From Sphingobium sp. BYY-5 (GTDB lineage: Bacteria > Pseudomonadota > Alphaproteobacteria > Sphingomonadales > Sphingomonadaceae): a stretch of DNA of 64,000 nt. Below, one piece after another: positions 55,265-64,000 of this stretch. The stretch spans positions 868,001 to 932,000 of the forward strand of contig NZ_JALEBH010000001.1 in the NCBI RefSeq assembly GCF_022758885.1, given 5' to 3'. A program made the translations under genes and the position numbers. The notes beneath the pieces are model-generated. The model was not told the DNA's origin. It saw only the letters and a program-made list of their open reading frames with translations, and did not search any database. Position 1 is the first letter of the stretch; every line of letters starts with the position of its first letter.

Positions 55265-55830
55265 CCGCGCAATCCCCTGATCTGGGCGCTTCGCGGCTCT
55301 CCCGGCCAGACATGCAGGGATAGCAGCGCGCCATAAGGCAAGTCGAACGCCCAGAGTTGGGGGCGGGGAATGCCGCACAACAGGTGGAGGACGGCCCGGA
55401 TCGCGCCGCCATGGGTGACGATCAAGGTCGGGCGGAGCTGAAGCTCGGCCAGCGCCGCCCCGATCCGGTCGAGCATGGACGACCAGCGTTCGCCATCGGG
55501 CGGCGGATAGAGGTCGGGATCGTTCCAGAAGCGCCCGAGCGGTTCGGCCGCGATCGTGCTTGCGGCCTTGCCATCCCATGCGCCGAAATCCAGTTCGCGC
55601 CAGCGTGGATCGATTTCCGTCGCCATATCCCGCGCTTCGCCGATCGCGGCGGCCGTGAGGCTGCACCGTTGGAGATCGGACGCGACGATCCGCTCGACAT
55701 CAAGGCGGGCCGCCTGCTGCACGCAGGCGGCGATTCCTTCCGTCGTGGGGGCGGCGTCGGTGCGACCCAGCATCAGGCCGGGCTGAACGGGCGCGCCATG
55801 GCGCAGCAGATGGAGGGGGAAGTCGCTCAC
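55261..55830 (-). CDS. Histidine phosphatase family protein, probable alpha-ribazole phosphatase
   Basis: A 189-residue phosphoglycerate-mutase-fold phosphatase. The active motif is LLRHGAPVQ (RHG) with the second histidine in VTHGGAIRAVL; WRELDFGAWDGKA carries the acidic residue. Its position in the cobalamin operon suggests removal of phosphate from alpha-ribazole phosphate (CobC of Salmonella), though other substrates are possible. The start is GTG at 55830, overlapping the cobT stop. Confidence 0.9.
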   Translation of the reverse strand: MSDFPLHLLRHGAPVQPGLMLGRTDAAPTTEGIAACVQQAARLDVERIVASDLQRCSLTAAAIGEARDMATEIDPRWRELDFGAWDGKAASTIAAEPLGRFWNDPDLYPPPDGERWSSMLDRIGAALAELQLRPTLIVTHGGAIRAVLHLLCGIPRPQLWAFDLPYGALLSLHVWPGEPRSAQIRGLRG

Positions 55831-56843
55831 AGGGACGCGGAAACGGCCGCTTCGGCGAAGGTCGCCATCTGGTCATGCGCAGCGAGTGCCGCCCGCACCA
55901 CCCCGGCCGCGACCGCCGCGCCGCTGCCTTCGCCCAGCCGCATGTCAAGCGATAGCAACGGTGTAAGGTCCAGTTGGTCGAGCAGGCGCGCATGACCCGG
56001 TTCGGCCGAGCAATGGCCCGCAAGGCAATGCGCTGTGATGGCGGGATTGTCGATCGCGAGCGGTGCGATCGCGGAACAGCAGATGAAGCCGTCCAGTAGC
56101 ACCGGGACCGCCAGTTGACGGGCGCGCAGCATCGCGCCCGCGATGGCAGCGATTTCCCTGCCACCCACCCGCCGCAGCGTTTCGAAGGCGGAACGGGGAG
56201 CGGCGGCATGGATGGCCAGTGCGCGGTCGATGACGGCGACCTTGCGTGCGATGCCGTCGCCATCGACCCCCGTGCCGGGGCCGACCCAGGGCGCGGCGGC
56301 GGAACCGAAACTGCGCGCGCACAGCGCTGCGGCGGCGGTCGAATTGCCGATGCCCATCTCCCCAAGGACGATGAGGTCCAGCCCATCCTCGACCGCAGCC
56401 GCGCCGATGTTGAGTGCGTCGAGACATTCGTCCGCCATCATCGCCGGCCCGGTTGAAAAATCGGCGGTTGGCCGATCCAGATCGATCGCCACGACCTTCA
56501 ACTCCAGACCGGCCGCGCCCGACAAGGCGTTGATGGCCGCGCCGCCCGCCTGGAAATTGGCGACCATCTGCGCGGTGACGCTCGTGGGGAAGGCGCTGAC
56601 GCCATGGACGGTCACGCCATGATTGCCCGCGAAGATGGCCGCGCGTGCGCGCTCCATCCGTGGACGTTCCCGGCCCTGCCAGCGGGCGAGGAAGATCGCG
56701 ATCTCCTCCAGACGGCCGAGCGACCCGGCCGGCTTGGTCAATTGCGCCTGGCGCGCCCGCGCGGCGGCCTCCGCCTCCCGATCCGGTTCGCGCAGGTCGG
56801 ACAGGGCGGTTTCGAAGGCGGTAATGGACGTAAAGCTGGTCAT
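55827..56843 (-). CDS. cobT: Nicotinate-nucleotide-dimethylbenzimidazole phosphoribosyltransferase
   Basis: Makes alpha-ribazole phosphate, activating the lower ligand of cobalamin. The 338-residue product shows TKPAGSLGRLEEIAIFLARW, FAGNHGVTVHGVSAFP, LGEMGIGNSTAAAALCA and LRARQLAVPVLLDGFICCSA, and the catalytic Glu in the terminal MRLGEGSGAAVAA. It overlaps its neighbours by 4 bp on both sides. Confidence 0.95.
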   Translation of the reverse strand: MTSFTSITAFETALSDLREPDREAEAAARARQAQLTKPAGSLGRLEEIAIFLARWQGRERPRMERARAAIFAGNHGVTVHGVSAFPTSVTAQMVANFQAGGAAINALSGAAGLELKVVAIDLDRPTADFSTGPAMMADECLDALNIGAAAVEDGLDLIVLGEMGIGNSTAAAALCARSFGSAAAPWVGPGTGVDGDGIARKVAVIDRALAIHAAAPRSAFETLRRVGGREIAAIAGAMLRARQLAVPVLLDGFICCSAIAPLAIDNPAITAHCLAGHCSAEPGHARLLDQLDLTPLLSLDMRLGEGSGAAVAAGVVRAALAAHDQMATFAEAAVSASL

Positions 56844-57247
56844 TCGACGGTAAATCCCGGTGGCGGCGTGCGGGTGATGAAATGGCCCTTGATAGCCTGC
56901 GGCCAGAACGAAAAGGGAACCCGGCCATGCTCGCTCGCCGCATAATGGACGGCATAGTCGAGAATGGCGCGCGCGGCTTCGTCATCCGGTTGGAAACGGC
57001 CGAGCACATAGCCAACCTTGTCCGGCGCGCGCAGATGCACGGTGCAGAAATCCTGACAGGCAAAGAGGCAGGGCATTTCCTGCACCGTTATGCCGTCATA
57101 GCGCGGGTCGCTGCCCTTGACGCGCCTGAGCGCGGCGATCAGGCGCGCGCCGCCCCGCACGCCTTCCTGATCTTCCCGCGCATCTTGGCTGTGGCGGCAC
57201 GTGTTGCACGCCACCACTGCCGGGCCGGGATCGACCGGTGTCAACAT
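56840..57247 (-). CDS. DUF1636 family cysteine-containing protein (2Fe-2S thioredoxin-like)
   Basis: A 135-residue protein with CNTCRHS near the start and CLFACQDFCTV in the middle, five cysteines in a pattern compatible with a 2Fe-2S thioredoxin-like ferredoxin. DUF1636 proteins are often found beside cobalamin genes but have no assigned reaction. It overlaps cobT by 4 bp. The ATG at 57247 has GGAGG 8 bases upstream; an upstream TTG at 57262 is less likely. A corrinoid redox role is inference. Confidence 0.82.
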   Translation of the reverse strand: MLTPVDPGPAVVACNTCRHSQDAREDQEGVRGGARLIAALRRVKGSDPRYDGITVQEMPCLFACQDFCTVHLRAPDKVGYVLGRFQPDDEAARAILDYAVHYAASEHGRVPFSFWPQAIKGHFITRTPPPGFTVE

Positions 57248-57334
57248 GATCGAAACCTCCAAATTGGGCCGAACCCGCCATGCGTCAGTGAAGACGGGAA
57301 TAGAAAGCTGGACAGAGATACCCGCATACGCCGG

Positions 57335-58117
57335 TCAATCGCCGTGCCTGCTGCGGCCAAGCGGCGTGATGGTCGGCCAGGCACCGTCCAGACGCACCTC
57401 CGCATCGATGCCGTAGACCATGCGCAAATTGCCGGGGGTCAATACCTGCTGCGGCGAACCATCGGCCACCAGCCTGCCCCGGTCGATCAGCAGCAGCCGG
57501 TCGCAATAGCGGGCGGCCATGGTGAGATCGTGCAGGACCGCGATCACCAGCGCGCCGGCATGGGCTTCGGCCCGGAGAAGGTCCATCACGTCGATCTGGT
57601 GGCCGGGGTCCAGGCTGGCGAGCGGCTCGTCGGCGATCAGGGCAGGCGCTTCGACCGCCAGCGCCCGCGCCAGCAGGACGCGCGCGCGTTCCCCGCCGGA
57701 TAGTTCGGTGGCGTCCCGCTGCCGCAGGTCGAGTATGTCCGCGCGTGTCATTGCCCGCTCGATCGCCGCGCTGTCACTGGTGCCGATGCGCGACATGGGG
57801 CCTAGATGCGGCAGGCGGCCCAGGCCGACCAGCCGCTCCACCGTCAAAGGCCAGTGCAGGGTTTGCCCCTGTGGTAGATAGGCCATCCGCCGGGCCAGAT
57901 CGGCGCGGGGCATGGCGGCGATATCGGTTCCCTCGATCCGGATGCGCCCCTGCGAAGGGATGAGCGCGAGCATCGCCCGCGCCAGCGTCGACTTGCCGGC
58001 GCCATTGGGACCAACCACACCGACGAGCGTGCTCGCATCAAAGGTGGTACTGATCCCGTCGAGCACCTGCCGACGGCCCAGCCCGACGCTGACCGCGTCC
58101 AGTTCCAGCATCACCAT
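57335..58117 (-). CDS. btuD: ABC transporter ATPase, vitamin B12/corrinoid type
   Basis: A 260-residue ATP-binding subunit. Walker A GPNGAGKST (residues about 36-44), Q-loop AYLPQGQTLHW, ABC signature LSGGERARVLLARAL, Walker B ALIADEPLASLD and the switch histidine VLHDLTMAA. With the adjacent BtuC-like permease and BtuF it would import corrinoids across the inner membrane. Its start overlaps the btuC stop by 7 bp. An iron-siderophore ABC system is the main alternative, but the context favours corrinoids. Confidence 0.88.
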   Translation of the reverse strand: MVMLELDAVSVGLGRRQVLDGISTTFDASTLVGVVGPNGAGKSTLARAMLALIPSQGRIRIEGTDIAAMPRADLARRMAYLPQGQTLHWPLTVERLVGLGRLPHLGPMSRIGTSDSAAIERAMTRADILDLRQRDATELSGGERARVLLARALAVEAPALIADEPLASLDPGHQIDVMDLLRAEAHAGALVIAVLHDLTMAARYCDRLLLIDRGRLVADGSPQQVLTPGNLRMVYGIDAEVRLDGAWPTITPLGRSRHGD

Positions 58118-59121
58118 AGCCGCCGCTCCCGCATCAGATGGACAAGGAAGATCGGAACGCCAAGGAAGGCCATGACCACGCCCAGCTTCAACTCATTCTT
58201 CGTATCGATCAGCCGCACCACAATATCGGCAAAGGTCAGCAACGCCGCGCCGCCAAGCGCCGAGGGCAGCAGGATCGCCGACGGGCTGCGATCGGTCAGC
58301 GGGCGCAACAGATGCGGCACGATCAGTCCGATGAAACCGATGGCACCGGACACCGCCACCGCGCCACCCACGCCGATCGCCGTGCCGAGCATCAGCCGCA
58401 CCCGCGTGCGCCGCAGGTCCACGCCCAGCGCCTGCGCGCCATCTTCGCCCAGGGTCAGCGCATCGAGCGCATGACCGTCCCACAGCAGCAGCGTCATGCC
58501 CACGGCGATGCAGGGCAGGGCGATCCACAGATGGTCGAAGGACCGGTTTTCCAGGCTGCCCATCAGCCAGGTCATGATCTCCATGGCGGCAAAGGGATTG
58601 GGCGACAGGTTGAGCGCCAGGCTGATCCCCGCCTGCGCCAGGGTGGCGACGGCGATACCCGCCAGGATCAGCGTCAGCGAGCTTTCAGAGCGCCCTGCAA
58701 GGAAGAAGAGCAGCAACAGCGAGATGCAGGCCGCACCGATTGACAGCAGCGGCAGCATCGCGGGATGGATTTCGGCAAGGCCGAAATAGATGGCGCCCAC
58801 GGCGCCCAGTGCGGCCGCGCTTGATGTGCCCAGAACCGACGGTTCGGCCAGCGGATTGCGCAGATAGCCTTGCAGCGCCGCACCCGCCAGGCCCAGCATC
58901 GCCCCCACGGCAAGACCGATCAGCGTACGCGGCAGGCGCAAGTCGAACAGGATTATATCCGTTACCCGGTCGCCATGGCCGGTCAGGGCAGCCCAGAGCT
59001 GCGCGACGGGAATATCGACCGACCCCAGCAGCAGCGACCCGATACCCGCAGCCAGAGCGAGGCAGGCCAGTCCTGCAATGAGGGGGATGCGATATTGTTG
59101 CACCGCCATCATCTTATCCAT
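58111..59121 (-). CDS. btuC: FecCD/BtuC-family permease for corrinoids
   Basis: A 336-residue polytopic protein with about ten predicted helices of the FecCD/BtuC family: LIGLAVGAMLGLAGAALQGY, RNPLAEPSVLGTSSAAALGA and GAIGFIGLIVPHLLRPLTD are family hallmarks. Start is uncertain: ATG at 59121 or at 59112, the latter with GGAT just upstream. Only 35 bp separate it from the divergent btuF start. Confidence 0.9.
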   Translation of the reverse strand: MDKMMAVQQYRIPLIAGLACLALAAGIGSLLLGSVDIPVAQLWAALTGHGDRVTDIILFDLRLPRTLIGLAVGAMLGLAGAALQGYLRNPLAEPSVLGTSSAAALGAVGAIYFGLAEIHPAMLPLLSIGAACISLLLLFFLAGRSESSLTLILAGIAVATLAQAGISLALNLSPNPFAAMEIMTWLMGSLENRSFDHLWIALPCIAVGMTLLLWDGHALDALTLGEDGAQALGVDLRRTRVRLMLGTAIGVGGAVAVSGAIGFIGLIVPHLLRPLTDRSPSAILLPSALGGAALLTFADIVVRLIDTKNELKLGVVMAFLGVPIFLVHLMRERRLW

Positions 59122-59156
59122 TTGCCACGCATGGGCAGGGGATTATGGGAAGGTGC

Positions 59157-60020
59157 ATGTCGCGCAAAGCCTTTCTTGCTTCCGCTGCTCTCTGTCTCGT
59201 CCTTGCGGGTGGTTCGGCCTTGTGGGCGGCTGTTTCGCGTCCGGCCGCGCAGTCCGACGCCAGGCCGCGACGTATCGTGTCGCTGAACCTGTGCGCCGAC
59301 CAGTTGGTCCTGGCCCTTGCCGATCGCAGCCAGATCGCGGGACTGACGCGCAATGCGACCGATACGGACATGTCGGGCGAAGCGGCGCGGGCGCGCGGAC
59401 TGCCCATCCTGACCAATTCGGCCGAGCAGATATTGGCTATCGATCCCGACCTGGTGATCGGTATGCCCGCCCGGCGCAGCACGGCGCTGGGCGTGCTCAA
59501 GGGGCAGGGTTACAAGACGCTCGACCTCAAGAGCGCGGACAGTCTGGACGATATCTACGCCTCGATCCGCGCCACGGCCGCCGCCGTCGGCCATAGCGAT
59601 CGGGGCGAGGCGATGATCGCGGGCATGAAGCGCGACCTGGCCGGGCTTGGCCGCCCCGGCGCGGGCCGTGTCGCGGCCTATTATCAGCGGCGCGGTTTCA
59701 TGACCGGCACCGGCACCCTGGTCGACGATCTGATGCAGCGCATGGGCCTCGTCAACCTGGCCGCCAAGCTCGGCAAGCCGGCGCTGGCGCAGGTCAGCCT
59801 GGAGGAAATGGTCGCCGCCCGTCCCGACTATCTGATCGTCGAAAGCGCCACCAGCCGCGTGACCGATCAGGGAAGCGAAATGCTGCACCACCCCGCGCTG
59901 CGCGATATTCCGCGGATCAGCATCCCGCAGGCATGGACGGTGTGCGGCAGTCCCGCCTACACGCTGGCGGCGCGCGCCATGGCGCAGCAGATCGTACGGC
60001 TGAACGGCGGGCATCGTTAG
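59157..60020 (+). CDS. btuF: Periplasmic corrinoid-binding protein (BtuF-like)
   Basis: A 287-residue exported binding protein: signal peptide MSRKAFLASAALCLVLAGGS and on to LWAAVS, then the BtuF/FecB domain (RRIVSLNLCADQLVLALADR, GLPILTNSAEQILAIDPDLV, IGMPARRSTALGVLKGQGY). It is the only plus-strand gene in the cobalamin locus, lying between the minus-strand btuC and cobO genes and overlapping the cobO end by 4 bp. GGGAAGG lies before the ATG. Confidence 0.9.
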   Translation: MSRKAFLASAALCLVLAGGSALWAAVSRPAAQSDARPRRIVSLNLCADQLVLALADRSQIAGLTRNATDTDMSGEAARARGLPILTNSAEQILAIDPDLVIGMPARRSTALGVLKGQGYKTLDLKSADSLDDIYASIRATAAAVGHSDRGEAMIAGMKRDLAGLGRPGAGRVAAYYQRRGFMTGTGTLVDDLMQRMGLVNLAAKLGKPALAQVSLEEMVAARPDYLIVESATSRVTDQGSEMLHHPALRDIPRISIPQAWTVCGSPAYTLAARAMAQQIVRLNGGHR

Positions 60021-60625
60021 AACTCGATCCCCGGCTGCGCCTTCACATTCTGCTCGCGGAAGGGGTGCTTGACCAGCGTCATGTCGGTGACGAGATCGGC
60101 CGCCTCGACCAGCGCGGGTTGCGCGTTGCGCCCGGTGACGATGACATGGGTCAGCGGCGGCTTGGCGGCCAGAACGGCCAACACTTCGTCCAGCGGCAGA
60201 TAGTCGTAGCGCAGCACGATGTTGAGCTCGTCGGCTAGCACCATCTGGTAGGAAGGATCGGCGATCATGCGCTTCACCTCCTCCCAGGCTTCGCGCGCCA
60301 CGGCGATGTCGCGAGTGCGGTCCTGCGTGTTCCAGGTGAAGCCTTCGCCCATCGCCTTGAATTCCACCTGATCGGGAAAGCGGTCGAACACGGCCTTTTC
60401 GCCCGTGGTCATGGCGCCTTTCACGAACTGGACGATGCCGACCTTCATGCCATGGCCGATGGCGCGCACCACCATGCCGAGCGCGGCGGAGGTCTTGCCC
60501 TTGCCGGTGCCGGTATGGACGATCAGCAGTCCTTTCTCGATGGTCTTGGCCGCGACCTTCTTTTCCTGCGCGGCTTGCAGCTTCTTCATCTTTTCCTGAT
60601 GCTGTTCATCGGTACGCGGCTTCAT
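60017..60625 (-). CDS. cobO: Cob(I)yrinic acid a,c-diamide adenosyltransferase
   Basis: Adds the adenosyl group to corrinoids, using ATP. The 202-residue product has the P-loop HTGTGKGKTSAALGMVVRA and the motifs FTWNTQDR, VLADELNIVLRYDYLPLDEV and VTGRNAQPALVEAADLVTDM. It begins with a basic helical stretch (HQEKMKKLQAAQEKKVA) as in the CobO/BtuR family. Its ATG overlaps the cobN stop by 4 bp. Confidence 0.95.
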   Translation of the reverse strand: MKPRTDEQHQEKMKKLQAAQEKKVAAKTIEKGLLIVHTGTGKGKTSAALGMVVRAIGHGMKVGIVQFVKGAMTTGEKAVFDRFPDQVEFKAMGEGFTWNTQDRTRDIAVAREAWEEVKRMIADPSYQMVLADELNIVLRYDYLPLDEVLAVLAAKPPLTHVIVTGRNAQPALVEAADLVTDMTLVKHPFREQNVKAQPGIEF

Positions 60626-63600
60626 GCCTCATCTCCTGCGATGTCGGCGAGCAGCAGGGCGGCGCTGTTCGACCGGGGTTTCCATAATTGGCGGTCCAGC
60701 GCTTCGCGCAGCCGCCGCGCGGTTTCGCGCAAGGCGGCGGGATTGGCTTCGGCCATGAAGGCGCGCACGGCTTCATCCTCGATGAAGGCGGCGTGGACGG
60801 CGTCGAAATGATGGTCCTTCACCGCATGGGTCGTGGCGGCAAAGGCGAAGAGATAGTCGACGCTGGCCGCAATCTCGAACGCGCCCTTATAGCCGTGGCG
60901 CATGACCCCCGCGATCCATTTGGGATTGGTGACGCGGGCGCGCACGATCCGGCCGATCTCGTCCTCCAGGCTGCGGATCACGGGGCGTTCGGGGCGGCTA
61001 TGATCGTTGTGATAGCTGCGGACCGCGCGGCCTTTCAGATGCTCGACCGCCGCCGCAATTCCACCCTCGAACTGGTAATAATCGTCGCTGTCGAGCAGGT
61101 CATGCTCGCGATTATCCTGATTTTGCACCACTGCGTCGGCATCGGTGAGGCGCGCGGCGAACAGGGCGCGTTCCGGATCGCCTTCGACGCCGGAACCATA
61201 GGCATAGCCGCCCCAGTCGAGATAGACATCCGCCAGGTCGGCGCGACTGTGCCAGAGCCGTTCGTCGATCATCGCCTGTAGCCCCGCGCCGTAGGCGCCG
61301 GGCTTCGATCCATAGACCCGTGCGCCGGCACGGCGGGCGGCGGAGGCGGGATCGGCGCCCTCCGCGACGAGCCGCGCCGTTTCGGCGCGATAGCGCGCGG
61401 CGGCGGGATTGTCGCCATCCTCCTCGTCCAGCGCCATGACGGCGCGGGCGGCGCTGTCCAGCAGGTCGATCTGTTCGGGAAAGGCATCGCGGAAAAAGCC
61501 CGATATGCGCAATGTCACGTCCACGCGCGGGCGGCCCAGTTCCGCGATGGTCATGATCTCGAAGCCGACGACGCGGCCCGATGTCCATTCCCAGCGCGGC
61601 CGGACGCCCATCAGCGCGAGCGCCTGGGCAATATCGTCGCCGCCTGTGCGCATATTCGCCGTGCCCCAGGCGGAAACGGCCATGGCTTTGGGATAGTCGC
61701 CCTCGCGCTGGAGATAGTCCTGCACCAACAATTGCGCGGATCGCAGGCCCATATCCCAGGCAACAGCGGTAGGTACGGCGCGCGTGTCGACCGAAAAGAA
61801 ATTGCGCCCGGTGGGGAGGACATCGGGCCTGCCGCGCGTTGGCGCACCCGATGGGCCGGGCAGGACGAAACGGCCGTTCAGACCCGCGAGCAAGGCCGTC
61901 ATCTCGGCCTGCCCGCAAGCGTCCACGCGGGGGGCGAGGTCCCCGGCTATCCGATCCAGCACGGCGTCGCTCGCCGGGCCGATACGCGGCGCATCCTCAA
62001 CAAGCGCGCAGGCGAGGGCTTCGAGCCGTTCGACCGTGTCGCCGACCGTGCGCCAGGGGGCGTCGTCCAGTTCCGCAAGCCGTTCCGGCCGAGGGCCAGC
62101 CCACGGATCACCCAGTCGGCAATCGAGTGGATCGAAGGCAAGCCCAAGATCGTCGGCGATGGTGCGGAGCAGCGATTTGTCCCCCGCGCCATCATAGCCG
62201 CGCGGGGTGCGGGCAAGAGCGACCAACAAATCACGGCGCAAACGACCGTCGGGCGAACGGCCGAAGATATGCAGACCGTCACGGATCTGCATTTCCTTGA
62301 GTTCGCAGAGATAATTGTCGATCGCGGCGAGCGCGTCCTCCCCTTCGCCGATCGCGCCCGCATCCTGATCCAGCCCATGGCCGCGCGCCAGGTCGATGAT
62401 GTCGCGGTGCAGCCGTTCCAGCCGGCGCGGGTCCATCCCGGCGGCGAGATAATATTCGTCGACCAGCGCCTCAAGCTGCTTGAGCGGGCCGTAGCTTTCG
62501 GCGCGGGTGAGGGGCGGGGTGAGGTGGTCGATGATGACCGCGCCGATACGCCGCTTGGCCTGCGTGCCTTCACCCGGATCGTTGACGATGAAGGGGTAAA
62601 GCTGCGGCATCGGCCCTGCGCAGATTTCCGGGAAACAGGCGCTCGACAGCGACACCGCCTTGCCCGGCAGCCATTCGAGGTTGCCGTGCTTGCCGACATG
62701 GGCGACGGCCTGCGCGCCGAACATATGCTCCAGCCAGATATGGAAGGCGAGATAGGCATGGGGCGGCGGCAGCGCCGGGTCGTGATAGCTTTCCTTCGGG
62801 TCGATATTATAGCCGCGCGCGGGCTGCACCGCGACGGCGACATGGCCGAAGCGATGGACAGCCAGGCGGAACGCGCCCTCGCGCACGAACGGGTCGTCGG
62901 CGGGATCGCCCCAACGGTCGAGCATGGCCTGCCGCGCCTCTTGCGGCAGTCGTTCGAACGCCTTTGCATAGATGTCCAGCGGCAGGCTGGCTTCGGACGG
63001 ACGCGCCAGCGACGAAGGATCGTTGGTCACGCCGCCGGTCATCAGGCGCATCAGCCCTGCGCCCTCTTCGGGGGCATGGCCGACGTCATAGCCGGCTGCC
63101 TTGAGCGCCGACAGGATCGTCGCCGCACTGGCTGGGGTGTCCAGGCCGACGCCATTGCCGATCCGGCCGTCGCGATTGGGATAGTTGGCGAGCACCAGCG
63201 CCACGCGCCGATCCGAAACGGCGGTGCGTCGCAATCCTGCCCAGTTCCAGGCGAGGTTGGCGACGAAGGCCAGCCGGTCGGGCGCAACCTTCGGCACGAT
63301 GATGCCGCATTCGGTACGGCGATCGAATCGTTCCGCCGCCTTGAATGCGACGGCGCGGGTGAAGATGCGGCCGTCCACCTCCGGCAGGGCGACATTCATG
63401 GCAAGGTCGCGTGGGCCAAGGCCGCGCGCGGCCGATGCCCATTTTTCCTCTTCCATCCCGGCGAAGGCGATTTGCAGGATCGGGCAGTCGGCACGTTCGA
63501 GGACGCCGGGCGTGCGGGGTTCACTGGATGAGGACGCCGCGAAGCTCGTGGCGTTAAGGATCACGTCCGGCGCGACCACACCCAGCAGGGCGCCCAGCCA

Positions 63601-64000
63601 CTGCGTGGCAAAGGGATCGCGCAGGGAGCGGACATGCGCGGCAGCGACGTTGAAGCCCTTGGCCCGCAGCGCGGCGATGGCCGCATCGACGGCCTCAAGC
63701 GTCCCGGCGATCATGAGAGCGCGATAGAAGAGCAGCAGCGCCACCGGCCGGCTGTCGTCCCAATCCTGCCGAAGCTGGGCGATGCCGGGGCGCTCGACGC
63801 CCGGCAGATAGAGGCCCGCGTCGGCGATCGGCACGGGGTCGTCGGCCTGCCCCACATCATGGCCGATCAGCCGCGCCGCCGTCCGCAGGAAGGCAAGGGC
63901 GTTGGCGGTGCCGCCCTGACGCAGATAGTCGCCGAACCGTTCCAGCATCTCCGGGGGCAAGGTCGACGCACGATCGAGGGCGGGATCGCTATCCTGCCCT
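60622..64000 (-). CDS. cobN: Cobaltochelatase subunit CobN, 3' part (5' end outside window)
   Basis: The large subunit of the aerobic cobaltochelatase that inserts cobalt into hydrogenobyrinic acid diamide. More than 1120 residues are visible with no stop to the window edge, so the start lies upstream. CobN/magnesium-chelatase-H-type motifs seen include FEHMFGA-like WLEHMFGAQAVAHVGKHGNL, YPFIVNDPGEGTQAKRR, AWGTANMRTGGDD and RVTNPKWIAGVMRHGYKG, ending in a basic C-terminus. CobS and CobT subunits of the chelatase (distinct from the cobS/cobT genes above) are not seen here. Confidence 0.95.
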   Translation of the reverse strand, partial: GQDSDPALDRASTLPPEMLERFGDYLRQGGTANALAFLRTAARLIGHDVGQADDPVPIADAGLYLPGVERPGIAQLRQDWDDSRPVALLLFYRALMIAGTLEAVDAAIAALRAKGFNVAAAHVRSLRDPFATQWLGALLGVVAPDVILNATSFAASSSSEPRTPGVLERADCPILQIAFAGMEEEKWASAARGLGPRDLAMNVALPEVDGRIFTRAVAFKAAERFDRRTECGIIVPKVAPDRLAFVANLAWNWAGLRRTAVSDRRVALVLANYPNRDGRIGNGVGLDTPASAATILSALKAAGYDVGHAPEEGAGLMRLMTGGVTNDPSSLARPSEASLPLDIYAKAFERLPQEARQAMLDRWGDPADDPFVREGAFRLAVHRFGHVAVAVQPARGYNIDPKESYHDPALPPPHAYLAFHIWLEHMFGAQAVAHVGKHGNLEWLPGKAVSLSSACFPEICAGPMPQLYPFIVNDPGEGTQAKRRIGAVIIDHLTPPLTRAESYGPLKQLEALVDEYYLAAGMDPRRLERLHRDIIDLARGHGLDQDAGAIGEGEDALAAIDNYLCELKEMQIRDGLHIFGRSPDGRLRRDLLVALARTPRGYDGAGDKSLLRTIADDLGLAFDPLDCRLGDPWAGPRPERLAELDDAPWRTVGDTVERLEALACALVEDAPRIGPASDAVLDRIAGDLAPRVDACGQAEMTALLAGLNGRFVLPGPSGAPTRGRPDVLPTGRNFFSVDTRAVPTAVAWDMGLRSAQLLVQDYLQREGDYPKAMAVSAWGTANMRTGGDDIAQALALMGVRPRWEWTSGRVVGFEIMTIAELGRPRVDVTLRISGFFRDAFPEQIDLLDSAARAVMALDEEDGDNPAAARYRAETARLVAEGADPASAARRAGARVYGSKPGAYGAGLQAMIDERLWHSRADLADVYLDWGGYAYGSGVEGDPERALFAARLTDADAVVQNQDNREHDLLDSDDYYQFEGGIAAAVEHLKGRAVRSYHNDHSRPERPVIRSLEDEIGRIVRARVTNPKWIAGVMRHGYKGAFEIAASVDYLFAFAATTHAVKDHHFDAVHAAFIEDEAVRAFMAEANPAALRETARRLREALDRQLWKPRSNSAALLLADIAGDEA

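Noticed and set aside
57248..57334. Possible cobalamin riboswitch in the gap upstream of the DUF1636 gene
   Set aside because: The 87-bp gap is too short for the B12 aptamer and lacks a B12-box-like sequence. The 35-bp btuC/btuF gap is too short too. A riboswitch may lie upstream of cobN, outside the window.
61732..63531. A 599-residue plus-strand open frame
   Set aside because: Antisense to cobN; composition-driven open frame only.

Overview
The window is about 64 kb of high-GC alphaproteobacterial chromosome, most likely from a sphingomonad (Sphingobium, Sphingomonas, Novosphingobium group). This is inferred from the conserved aroA-cmk-rpsA-ihfB block, the MoxR/DUF58/BatA/DUF4175 operon next to a TldD/TldE pair, a TonB-dependent receptor, and several intergenic palindromes, one of which carries the GAGCCTGTCGAAGG-type core typical of this group. 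No rRNA, CRISPR array, plasmid origin or prophage was seen. The tRNA genes are Pro(CGG), Leu(TAA) and two identical Ala(GGC), plus one tRNA-like sequence with an abnormal anticodon arm and no CCA.

Layout. 1-16 kb, mostly minus strand: the start of a DUF2490 gene, phosphoglucomutase, a spermidine-synthase-like protein, a small exonuclease, then a compact five-gene membrane operon (MoxR ATPase, DUF58, BatA, DUF4175 and a carboxypeptidase-regulatory-like protein), DUF4159, TldE and TldD. An IS5-family element with a frameshifted transposase sits in the stop codon of a degenerate RadC-like gene. 16-26 kb: thyA; the branched-chain 2-oxoacid dehydrogenase genes (E1 alpha, E1 beta, E2), whose E2 contains an in-frame palindromic repeat; then ihfB, rpsA, cmk and aroA on the minus strand. 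26-31.4 kb: a lower-GC, variable-looking stretch with tandem tRNA-Ala genes, an internally deleted IS1182-type element with 4-bp target duplications, two orphan exported or membrane proteins, an NAD-dependent epimerase flanked by diverged 109-bp direct repeats, and the tRNA-like sequence.

31.4-41 kb: UvrD-type helicase, GFA protein, small exported protein, methyltransferases (including RsmD), pseudouridine synthase, a receiver-only response regulator, an AmpG-like transporter coupled to a TPR membrane protein, and MsrB. 41-52 kb is an accessory metabolic region: ferredoxin, AprA-like flavoprotein, NtaA/SnaA-type flavin monooxygenase, an exported DOPA-dioxygenase-like protein, an exported RidA protein, a frameshifted exported amine oxidase, a TonB-dependent receptor and, divergently, a TauD-type dioxygenase, followed by a formylglycine-generating enzyme. 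It looks like scavenging of an organosulfur and/or aromatic amine compound, partly in the periplasm, with one component broken.

52-64 kb is a cobalamin locus: cobU, cbiB, threonine-phosphate decarboxylase, cobS, an alpha-ribazole phosphatase-like gene, cobT, a DUF1636 protein, the btuD and btuC transporter genes, btuF on the opposite strand, cobO and the 3' part of cobN. Most genes in this locus overlap by 4 bp, suggesting one long transcript starting upstream of cobN, outside the window. Together they cover lower-ligand activation, aminopropanol-phosphate addition, nucleotide loop assembly, adenosylation, cobalt insertion and corrinoid uptake.
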